NCBI GenBank assembly: GCA_031276615.1
Contig: JAISND010000008.1
Coordinates: 1-8,478 of the forward strand
DNA length: 8,478 nt
From: Treponema sp.
GTDB lineage: Bacteria; Spirochaetota; Spirochaetia; Treponematales; Breznakiellaceae
Reading direction: 5' to 3'
Shown: piece by piece, positions 1 to 5,764 of the stretch
Layout: every line of letters begins with the position of its first letter
Numbering within the stretch: position 1 is the first letter of the stretch
Made by a program: the position numbers and the translations under genes
The notes under the pieces: model-generated
Databases searched by the model: none
Seen by the model: the letters and a program-made list of their open reading frames with translations, nothing else
What the model was told of the DNA's origin: nothing

Positions 1-60
1 ACGCTATATGCGGAGTGCCAGGCGGCGCCGTATCTTCCCGCGGAGGCAGGTCGGCTTTGA
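1..60 (+). CDS. 3' end of an unidentified upstream gene (partial)
   Basis: The frame starting at base 1 is open until TGA at 58-60 and gives about 19 residues ending PYLPAEAGRL. It is read as a gene end because the stop overlaps a TTG (57-59) in the frame of the next gene, giving a TTGA junction like the ATGA junctions downstream. GGAGG at 42-46 inside it could serve as a ribosome site for the next gene. The fragment is too short for a family call. In clusters of this type another ketosynthase or carrier-protein gene could sit here, but nothing in the sequence shows that. The other two forward frames are also open here, so this is tentative. Confidence 0.3.
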   Translation, partial: TLYAECQAAPYLPAEAGRL

Positions 61-68
61 CGTGTTCT

Positions 69-728
69 ATGGTAAGCGTTTTGCGTTTCACGTCCTGGGC
101 GCCGGGGCTTGCCCGCGCGGAGGACTGGCGGGAATGGGCCGCGGGCGGAAGGGAGATTGAAAAATCAAAGGCGGGCCCTTCCCTGGAATTCGCCGATCCC
201 CTGTTCCGCCGCCGTTTGAGCCAGATTTCGCAGATGACCATACAGGTACTGCGCGGCCTGATGCCCTTCGCGGAGGAGACGAAAATCGTGTTTGTCTCCT
301 TCCGGGGGGAAATCGCCCGGCAGTTTGCGATCAACAGGATGCTGGTTGAGGAAGGCGATCTAAGCCCCGCGGCCTTTTCCCTGTCGGTGTTCAACACGCC
401 GCCGGCGCTGGCGGCGGTAGCCCTCAATCTCAGATCCGGCTATTCGGCCCTTTACCCGGCGAAAGACAGCTTCAGGACAGGTTTCCTCGCGGCCGCCGCG
501 CCGGTTCTTTCGGGCGCCGTCCGGGAAAGCGCGCTTGTCTACGCGGACGAGCTGTGCCCTTCCGGGTACGGCCCGCTCTGCCCGGAAGACGCCAGGCCCT
601 TTGCCTTTGCCGCGCTCCTTGGCGCGCCGGGCGGAGGCGGCACCCTTCAGGTTCCCCTCGGGGATGAAGGCGGCGGTCCGCTTGCTTCACCGGAAAAATT
701 TCTCGCCTTTCTGTGGAGCGCGACATGA
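69..728 (+). CDS. Beta-ketoacyl synthase-like protein, chain-length-factor type
   Basis: A protein of about 219 residues that resembles the short ketoacyl-synthase N-terminal family (ketoacyl-synt_2 type) found in aryl-polyene, resorcinol and other fatty-acid-like clusters. Recognisable parts are the N-terminal SWAPGL...DW segment, the central FVSFRGEIARQ stretch, FSLSVFNTPP (usually SVHN in the family, so the His is Phe here) and the late YADELCPSGYG segment. No ketosynthase active-site Cys motif is visible and the length is about half of a full ketosynthase. It is therefore probably a partner or chain-length subunit rather than a condensing enzyme; this is inference. Start choice is uncertain: ATG 69 fits the family start but has no clear ribosome site; TTG 57 has GGAGG ten bases upstream; GTG 15 is also in frame. 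The stop overlaps the next start as ATGA. Confidence 0.72.
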   Translation: MVSVLRFTSWAPGLARAEDWREWAAGGREIEKSKAGPSLEFADPLFRRRLSQISQMTIQVLRGLMPFAEETKIVFVSFRGEIARQFAINRMLVEEGDLSPAAFSLSVFNTPPALAAVALNLRSGYSALYPAKDSFRTGFLAAAAPVLSGAVRESALVYADELCPSGYGPLCPEDARPFAFAALLGAPGGGGTLQVPLGDEGGGPLASPEKFLAFLWSAT

Positions 729-1519
729 ACGCCGCCGAAATGCCCCCGGTCGCCAACCGGCCGCTCTACCTCTACCGGATTCTGATGAAGTGGTTTTCCT
801 TTTTCATCTTCGGCCTGGGCACCCTTACCCTCGCGCTGCTGGTATTTCCGGTTATGCTTGTTTTTCTTCATCCGAAGGAAAATTTTCAGAAGCTGGCGCG
901 CCGGCTGATATCCGTATCGTTCCGGGGCTTTATCATCATGATGGGTGTTCTCGGCGTGGTGGAGCTGGACGTTGAGGACCGCGGCGCCTTCCGCGGCCTT
1001 TCCTCAAAAATCGTGGTCGCCAACCACCCTTCGCTTCTCGACGTTGTTATGATGGTTTCCCTCATCCCCAACGCGGACGTTATCGTGCGCGGCAATCTTG
1101 TCGAAAACATCATTGTCCGCGGCGTCGTCAGGCGGCTCTATATCCTCAGCTCGCTTGACTTTGACAGGATAGTCGAAGACTGCAGGACCTCGCTTGACCG
1201 GGGCAACTGCATGGTGATCTTTCCGGAAGGAACCAGAACGCCCCGCTCGGGCGAGGTCCGCCTCAAAAAAGGCGCCGCCCGCCTGTCGCTGCTTTCCGGC
1301 CGCGACATCATACCCGTGCATATCGGCGGAACCGACAAGTACGGACTGGGAAAGAACGATCCCTTTGCCGCCTTTAACCACACCGAAAAATATATATACC
1401 GCGTCAGGATACAGGGAAAAATTTCCCCGGGAAAATACGCGGGAATGGAAATGCCCCGCGCCGTCAGGCGCATAAACGATGAAATAAGGGAATTACTGTT
1501 TAATCCGGTGAACCCATGA
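725..1519 (+). CDS. 1-acyl-sn-glycerol-3-phosphate acyltransferase-like (PlsC family)
   Basis: A 264-residue membrane-associated acyltransferase. The catalytic NHPSLLD block (H101, D106; HX4D) and the substrate-binding FPEGTR block (166-171) are both intact, followed by a typical IIPVHIGG strand (195-202). A hydrophobic segment at about 23-48 should anchor it in the inner membrane. The family moves an acyl chain from acyl-ACP or acyl-CoA to a lysophospholipid or similar acceptor. Next to a chain-length-factor-type protein it may instead load a polyene or specialised acyl chain onto a lipid; that is inferred from context. ATG 725 is chosen over GTG 713 because GGAG (715-718) lies six bases upstream and ATG overlaps the preceding stop as ATGA. 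Its own stop overlaps the next gene in the same way. An ordinary PlsC for phospholipid synthesis remains possible. Confidence 0.9.
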   Translation: MNAAEMPPVANRPLYLYRILMKWFSFFIFGLGTLTLALLVFPVMLVFLHPKENFQKLARRLISVSFRGFIIMMGVLGVVELDVEDRGAFRGLSSKIVVANHPSLLDVVMMVSLIPNADVIVRGNLVENIIVRGVVRRLYILSSLDFDRIVEDCRTSLDRGNCMVIFPEGTRTPRSGEVRLKKGAARLSLLSGRDIIPVHIGGTDKYGLGKNDPFAAFNHTEKYIYRVRIQGKISPGKYAGMEMPRAVRRINDEIRELLFNPVNP

Positions 1520-2349
1520 AACCGGCAATATCGAAGCTTTTCCGGAACTTCCGTTTCCGGAAAAGCCGCCCTGGATGTAATGTTATGCGAAATAATTTTG
1601 CCCCGGCTTTTTTGCCGCTCCTGATGCTTGTTGTCCTCCTTGGCGGCTGCATGAGCATCAACCGTACCAGGCGGGGGATGTCCATCCCACCCGGCCATGT
1701 CATCTTCAGCTTTGACGACGGGCCCAATGTCCATGAAGATACCACCGCCCGGCTGCTGGATGTCCTTAAAAAATACGAAATCCGCGCCATGTTCGCCCTG
1801 CTCGGCGAAAATGCCGAACACAGCCCGGAGCTTGTCAGGCGCATCCGGGACGAAGGCCACTACATCATCAACCACGGATACTGCGACAAATGGGCGGTTT
1901 CCATGGAAAACGGCGAGTTTCGGGAGAATCTCAGGCGGGGAGCCGCGGCCATCAGCGCGGCGCTCGGGGAAGAGCCGAGTCCCCGGCTCTATCGTCCCCA
2001 GGGCGGCTACTTCAGGAAACAGCACCGGCGTATATGGCGCGAAGAAGGCTACGTCATGGTAGCCGGAACCATCAGGGTCTTCGACGCGGTTATTGACAGC
2101 GCCGAAAAAAACAAAGTCAGGCGAAGGATCGTCAGGGCCATCGCGGAACACAGGGGCGGCATGATTCTGCTTCACGACGCGCGGGATTCCCACTTCCGCA
2201 TGGAGCGGGCCCTTGAGGAATATCCCGGGGGGGAGTTCAACCGCTCGTGGATTCCCGAAGTAACCGAAGAAATAATCGTCAGGCTTCTGGAAAAAGGATA
2301 CCGGCTTAACGGCTTTGACATTCTTGAGCTTCTCAATATAGAATCCTGA
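1516..2349 (+). CDS. Polysaccharide deacetylase (NodB domain) lipoprotein
   Basis: A 277-residue protein with a basic N-terminus, a hydrophobic stretch at about 29-44 and a lipobox-like LLGGC ending at Cys45. It is therefore predicted to be a lipoprotein on the periplasmic side. The NodB homology domain follows: FSFDDGP (64-70, D67 and D68), NHGYCD (119-124), YRPQGGY (159-165) and LLHD (218-221, H220). This family removes N-acetyl groups from amino-sugar polymers using a metal. The second metal His of motif 2 (H-x3-H) is Asp124 here, and motif 3 is RPQGG rather than RPPYG, so activity or substrate may differ. ATG 1516 overlaps the previous stop. An in-frame ATG at 1585 gives a more compact signal peptide, and a strong hairpin lies between the two starts. 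The substrate cannot be told from the sequence. Confidence 0.88.
   Translation: MKPAISKLFRNFRFRKSRPGCNVMRNNFAPAFLPLLMLVVLLGGCMSINRTRRGMSIPPGHVIFSFDDGPNVHEDTTARLLDVLKKYEIRAMFALLGENAEHSPELVRRIRDEGHYIINHGYCDKWAVSMENGEFRENLRRGAAAISAALGEEPSPRLYRPQGGYFRKQHRRIWREEGYVMVAGTIRVFDAVIDSAEKNKVRRRIVRAIAEHRGGMILLHDARDSHFRMERALEEYPGGEFNRSWIPEVTEEIIVRLLEKGYRLNGFDILELLNIES
1536..1566 (+). repeat. 12-bp perfect hairpin at the 5' end of the deacetylase gene
   Basis: GCTTTTCCGGAA (1536-1547) and its exact reverse complement (1555-1566) flank a 7-nt loop. It sits between two possible starts of the deacetylase gene (ATG 1516 and ATG 1585). There is no following T-run, so it is not a classical terminator. It may be an mRNA processing or translation-control hairpin, or simply intergenic DNA if 1585 is the true start. 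Confidence 0.6.
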
Positions 2350-2350
2350 A

Positions 2351-3157
2351 ATGATGGATGATTTTATCTGCCCCCACTGCCGGACAAAGACAGGCGGAGA
2401 AGAGTTTGAGAAAAACCTGCGGGTCTGTCCCCGCTGCGGATACCACAGCCGCCTTGACTGGCGCCAGCGGCTCGGCATCACCGCCGACGAGGGCAGTTTC
2501 ACCGAATTTGATTCGGAAATGGAATCCGGAAACCCCCTGGACTTTGCCGGTTACCGGGAAAAGATTCGGGAGCTGCAGGCAGGCTGCGGAACAAGGGAAG
2601 CCCTGATAAGCGGCCGCTGCGCCATCAAGGGCTGCCCGGCGCTTGTCTGCGTTATGGACAGCCGTTTTATGATGGCCAGCATGGGGAGCGTGGCCGGCGA
2701 GAAAATAACACGGATCTTCGAATACGGCGCGGAACACGGGCTGCCGGTGATCATCTTTACCGCGTCGGGAGGGGCGCGCATGCAGGAGGGGGTATTTTCC
2801 CTTATGCAGATGGCAAAGACATCGGGCGCGGCCGCCCGCTTCGGCAGGGCGGGGCAGCTTTACATAACCGTAATGACCGATCCCACGACCGGCGGCGTCA
2901 CCGCCTCCTTCGCGTCCCTGGGGGACATCATCATCGCCGAGCCGGGGGTGCTCATCGGCTTCGCGGGAAAGCGGGTCATCCAGGACACCATAGGCTGTAC
3001 CCTGCCGGAAAATTTTCAGTCCGCCGAATTTGTCTTTGAGCACGGCTTCGCGGACATGATTGTCCCCAGGGACAAAATGCGCGAAGTCCTCGCCAGGCTT
3101 CTCCGGCTGCACGGCTATGCCGGGAAGGCCGGCGCGGCGGGAGTTTCCAATGGCTAA
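2351..3157 (+). CDS. accD: Acetyl-CoA carboxylase carboxyltransferase subunit beta
   Basis: A 268-residue AccD. The N-terminal zinc ribbon is present as CPHC (C7, C10) and CPRC (C26, C29), followed by YHSRL as in the family. The crotonase-fold carboxyltransferase core includes SGGARMQEG (139-147) and DPTTGGVTASFASLGDIIIAEPG (177-199), which form the acyl-CoA and biotin active-site region with AccA. It transfers the carboxyl group from biotin to acetyl-CoA to make malonyl-CoA, the first committed step of fatty-acid synthesis. It starts one base after the deacetylase stop, with a second in-frame ATG at 2354. No clear ribosome site precedes it, which suggests translational coupling. It overlaps accA by eight bases. 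The genes for biotin carboxylase and the biotin carrier protein are not in this window. Confidence 0.96.
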   Translation: MMDDFICPHCRTKTGGEEFEKNLRVCPRCGYHSRLDWRQRLGITADEGSFTEFDSEMESGNPLDFAGYREKIRELQAGCGTREALISGRCAIKGCPALVCVMDSRFMMASMGSVAGEKITRIFEYGAEHGLPVIIFTASGGARMQEGVFSLMQMAKTSGAAARFGRAGQLYITVMTDPTTGGVTASFASLGDIIIAEPGVLIGFAGKRVIQDTIGCTLPENFQSAEFVFEHGFADMIVPRDKMREVLARLLRLHGYAGKAGAAGVSNG

Positions 3158-3953
3158 ACTAAGCGTCCCCCGGCGGCTTGACCTGCTCAAGGGCCTCGGC
3201 CGGCCCACCATCCGCGACTATATCCCCCGCCTTTTCGAAGATTTTACCGAGCTTCACGGGGATCGTTACTTCGGCGACGATCCGGCGATTCTCGGCGGCA
3301 TCGGCCTCTTTGACGGCGCCCCCGTCACGGTCATTGCCCAGGTGCGGGCGCGGGACATAGAGGAACTCAAGCGGATAAATTTCTCCATGCCCCACCCCGA
3401 AGGCTACCGCAAGGCCCTGCGGCTTGCCAGGCAGGCGGAAAAATTCCGCCGTCCCGTGATCTGCTTTATCGACACCCCCGGCGCGTTCTGCGGCGTCGGC
3501 GCCGAGGAACGGGGGCAGGGCGAGGCGATAGCCCGGAACCTTGCCGAATTTATGCTTCTCAAGACCCCGGTTGTCTCGGTGGTTCTCGGCGAAGGAGGCT
3601 CCGGCGGCGCCCTGGCACTGGGGGTCTGCGACGAACTGGCCATGCTGGAAAACGCCCTCTATTCGGTAATCTCGCCCCGGGGTTTCGCGTCAATCCTCTG
3701 GAAGGACGGCGGCCGCGAGCGGGAAGCGGCGGAGCTTATGAAGATCAGCGCGGAGGACCTGCTGGCCTTCGGCGTCTGCGACAGGATCATCGCCGAGCCG
3801 GAGGGCGGGGCGGCCAATGACACGGACCTCACCGCCGCCAATATCGCCGCCTGGCTGCGGAGCGCCCTCTCCCGCCTCCGCGCGGAAAACCCGGAAGAAC
3901 TGCCGGAGAAACGTTACCGGAAATTCAGGAAAATCGGGGTTTTCTCCGGGTAA
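3150..3953 (+). CDS. accA: Acetyl-CoA carboxylase carboxyltransferase subunit alpha
   Basis: A 267-residue AccA, the partner of AccD in the cytosolic carboxyltransferase. Family blocks are present: HGDRYFGDD (36-44), HPEGYRKALRL (82-92), FIDTPGAFCGVGAEERGQGEAIARNL (106-131) and GEGGSGGALALG (147-158). It lacks most of the N-terminal helical extension of the E. coli protein (about 319 residues) and resembles the short Firmicutes-style form. Two usually conserved spots differ: QVRARD at 64-69 where QQKGKD/HQKGRE is common, and SPRG at 175-178 where SPEG is nearly universal by memory of the family. ATG 3150 was chosen because GGGAG (3139-3143) lies six bases upstream and the MAKLSVPRRLD start fits. 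The open frame extends upstream inside accD, but that part is a shadow. It is translated with accD. Confidence 0.96.
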   Translation: MAKLSVPRRLDLLKGLGRPTIRDYIPRLFEDFTELHGDRYFGDDPAILGGIGLFDGAPVTVIAQVRARDIEELKRINFSMPHPEGYRKALRLARQAEKFRRPVICFIDTPGAFCGVGAEERGQGEAIARNLAEFMLLKTPVVSVVLGEGGSGGALALGVCDELAMLENALYSVISPRGFASILWKDGGREREAAELMKISAEDLLAFGVCDRIIAEPEGGAANDTDLTAANIAAWLRSALSRLRAENPEELPEKRYRKFRKIGVFSG

Positions 3954-3984
3954 ACAAAAGGCTATGATGGTTTAAGGAGTGTCT

Positions 3985-4200
3985 ATGCCCTTTGATTGGA
4001 AGGCGGGGGTCCATACCCCGAGGCTTGCCTCGGTTAAATTCACTGCCACTGAAAAAGTTGTGAAACCGATCTTCAAATCGGGGTATGGACCCCGCCAGTA
4101 CTATAAATTTCCTATCCAACGAAGATACCTCGGGGCTTGCCCCGAGGTTCTTCATATACAAAAAAACGCCCCTGCCGAAATTTCAGGAGGTATACGCTGA
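3985..4200 (+). CDS. Possible 71-residue small protein or leader ORF
   Basis: ATG 3985 has AAGGAG (3974-3979) five bases upstream, and the frame runs to TGA 4198-4200, which overlaps the pncB start as TGATG. These are good translation signals. Against it, the frame runs straight through the inverted repeats, and the product (starting MPFDWKAGVHTPRL, ending PAEISGGIR) shows no domain, signal peptide or membrane segment I recognise. It may be a coupling leader ORF, a remnant of a small gene interrupted by a repeat element, or a chance frame. A minus-strand frame is also open over the same DNA, which weakens the case. Confidence 0.3.
   Translation: MPFDWKAGVHTPRLASVKFTATEKVVKPIFKSGYGPRQYYKFPIQRRYLGACPEVLHIQKNAPAEISGGIR
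4002..4096. repeat. 95-nt imperfect palindrome with 16-bp perfect arms
   Basis: GGGGTCCATACCCCGA at 4006-4021 is the exact reverse complement of 4078-4093, and GGC/GCC extends both arms with a one-base bulge. Inside, TCGGTT (4030-4035) pairs with AACCGA (4064-4069), and TCAC (4040-4043) with GTGA (4060-4063). The two halves look like diverged inverted copies of one unit (GGCGGGG..TCCATACCCCGA, spacer, TCGGTT). A competing 7-bp hairpin, CCGAGGC/GCCTCGG with a TT loop, lies at 4018-4033. Confidence 0.85.
4127..4148 (+). repeat. 10-bp perfect hairpin with CUUG-type loop
   Basis: ACCTCGGGGC (4127-4136) and GCCCCGAGGT (4139-4148) flank TT, so the tip reads as a stable CUUG tetraloop. The tip GGCTTGCC also occurs at 4022-4029. 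TTCTTCAT follows, which is too poor in T for a confident terminator call. It ends 36 bases before the AGGAGG of pncB. Confidence 0.75.
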
Positions 4201-5726
4201 TGGCAAATCCGGCAAAAACCCCCGAAGGCCGGGACGCGGCCGCCGGCAGTCCCGCGGACTCCGCCCTTTTTACCGATTTTTACTCCCTCACGATGGCCCA
4301 AGGCTACCGGAAGAAAAACATGGATCAGAACGCGGTCTTTGAGATGTTTTTTCGTAAGGCGCCCTTCGGCGGCGGTTACGCGGTTTTCGCGGGCCTTGAA
4401 ACACTGCTGGAACGGCTCCGATTCTTTTCCTTTTCCGAAGCGGATATCGCCTACCTCAGCAGCCTCAGGTTTTTTGACGAAGCCTTTATAGAATACCTCC
4501 GGGGTTTCCGCTTCACCGGCGACCTGTGGGCAATGGACGAAGGAACGGTTGTTTTCCCCCAGGAGCCGCTCATCCGCGTCAGGGGCGGGCTGATCGAATG
4601 TCAGATTATCGAGGGCATGCTCCTCAACACCGTAAATTTCCAGAGCCTCATCGCCACCAAAACCTGCCGGGTCTGGCTTGCCTCGGGGAAGGGATCGATC
4701 ATGGAATTCGGCCTCCGCCGGGCGCTGGGGCCCGACGGGGCAATGTCGGCTCCCAGGGCGAGTTACATCGGCGGCGCCCGGGGTACATCCAACACCCTGG
4801 CGGGGAAGGCCTTCGGCATGCCCGTTCTGGGAACCATGGCCCATTCCTGGGTTATGTCCTTTCCGGACGAGGAAGAAGCCTTTGACGCCTACGCGGAAAT
4901 CTACCCGGACAAAACGATCTTTCTCATCGACACCTACGATACCCTGAAGAGCGGCATCCTTAACGCCATCAAGGCCGGAAAAAAGTTATACGCCAGGGGA
5001 AAGAATTTCGGCGTACGCCTCGACTCCGGGGATATTCACTACCTCTCCGTGGAGGTAAGGCGCCTTCTTGACGAGGCCGGCCTTTCCAAAGCCACCATTA
5101 CCGTATCCAACGATCTGGACGAATCGATTATCCAGACCCTGGTAAACGCCGGCGCGCCGGTTGACACCTGGGGAGTCGGTACCCAGATGGTAACCGGCGG
5201 AACGGAGGCCGCCTTTACCGGCGTTTACAAACTTGCGGCCCGCGAAGGCCCCGGCGGCGTCCTGCTGCCGGTGATGAAATTTTCCGACAATCCGGAAAAA
5301 ACCACCAACCCCGGCGTAAAGCAGGTGTGGCGGATAAGGGACGGCGACGGAATGGCCCTTGCCGACGTACTCAGCCTGGACGGTGCCGGTTCAACCCGGA
5401 GCGGCGCGGACGGCGGCGGGGCGCCCGAAACCCTTGAGAGGGGGCGGAGCTACACCTTCTGGCACACATCGGCGGACTACCGGCATTTCCGTCACCCTGT
5501 CGAGGGCGTTGTCGAGCCGCTCCTGAAACAACGGCTTAAAGGCGGCGAGCCCTGCGCGGCGGCCCCTTCCCTGCCCGAAATCCGTAGCCACATGGCTGCC
5601 GATCTTGAATGTTTCGATTCCAGCTACAAGCGGCACCTCAACCCCCATGTGTACAAGGTCTCGATAACGGAAAAACTGCGCGAACTCAAGCTGGAATTGA
5701 TAAAAAATTACCTTGGGGATCTGTAG
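4200..5726 (+). CDS. pncB: Nicotinate phosphoribosyltransferase
   Basis: A 508-residue enzyme that joins nicotinate to PRPP to make nicotinate mononucleotide, usually with ATP hydrolysis, in the Preiss-Handler NAD salvage route in the cytosol. Family blocks are clear: ALFTDFYSLTMAQGY (22-36), GGARGTSNTLAG (191-202), GTMAHSWVMSF (211-221, where H215 matches the phosphorylated His of the family), DTYDT (244-248) and RLDSGDI (273-279). The length is normal for the longer bacterial form. ATG 4200 is preferred because AGGAGG (4185-4190) precedes it by nine bases. The upstream in-frame extension to 4137 crosses the hairpin and ribosome site and is not credible. The nucleoside kinase follows after 38 bases with no terminator seen, so the two salvage genes are probably cotranscribed. 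Confidence 0.95.
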   Translation: MANPAKTPEGRDAAAGSPADSALFTDFYSLTMAQGYRKKNMDQNAVFEMFFRKAPFGGGYAVFAGLETLLERLRFFSFSEADIAYLSSLRFFDEAFIEYLRGFRFTGDLWAMDEGTVVFPQEPLIRVRGGLIECQIIEGMLLNTVNFQSLIATKTCRVWLASGKGSIMEFGLRRALGPDGAMSAPRASYIGGARGTSNTLAGKAFGMPVLGTMAHSWVMSFPDEEEAFDAYAEIYPDKTIFLIDTYDTLKSGILNAIKAGKKLYARGKNFGVRLDSGDIHYLSVEVRRLLDEAGLSKATITVSNDLDESIIQTLVNAGAPVDTWGVGTQMVTGGTEAAFTGVYKLAAREGPGGVLLPVMKFSDNPEKTTNPGVKQVWRIRDGDGMALADVLSLDGAGSTRSGADGGGAPETLERGRSYTFWHTSADYRHFRHPVEGVVEPLLKQRLKGGEPCAAAPSLPEIRSHMAADLECFDSSYKRHLNPHVYKVSITEKLRELKLELIKNYLGDL

Positions 5727-5764
5727 TATCCTTTTGCGCATAACAAAAAAACAGAGGAGATTTG

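Larger units (their letters stand above)
3954..4199 (+). promoter_or_regulatory. Structured leader region upstream of pncB
   Basis: A 246-nt stretch with no recognisable protein family, filled with inverted repeats. The palindrome 4002-4096 is followed by hairpin 4127-4148, then AGGAGG (4185-4190) nine bases before the pncB ATG. CCCCGAGG at 4016-4023 can pair with the adjacent arm (4027-4033, partly), with TCGGGG at 4078-4083, or with CCTCGGGG at 4128-4135, so several folds exclude one another. TATGAT (3963-3968) could be a -10 box but has no good -35. It may be a cis-regulatory RNA or a repeat insertion. No T-run follows either hairpin. It does not obviously match NAD-I or NAD-II riboswitch architecture from memory. 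Confidence 0.45.

Noticed and set aside
104..115. GGGCTTGCCC-like mini hairpin resembling the CUUG hairpins of the pncB leader
   Set aside because: It lies in coding sequence (APGLAR) and the similarity is short; it is explained by codon choice in GC-rich DNA.
1138..2502. Long minus-strand open frame of 454 codons
   Set aside because: It is antisense to the acyltransferase and deacetylase genes, shows no family features, and is a shadow of GC-rich coding DNA.
2333..3211. Minus-strand open frame of 292 codons opposite accD
   Set aside because: accD is unmistakable on the + strand and the antisense frame has no recognisable domain.
4127..4160. Hairpin 4127-4148 as a rho-independent terminator for the acc operon
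   Set aside because: The stem is strong, but TTCTTCATATAC is not a proper T-run, so it is kept as a hairpin only.
3925..4161. Minus-strand small ORF over the pncB leader
   Set aside because: It overlaps the accA end, lacks a clear ribosome site and reads through the inverted repeats; both strands being open suggests chance.
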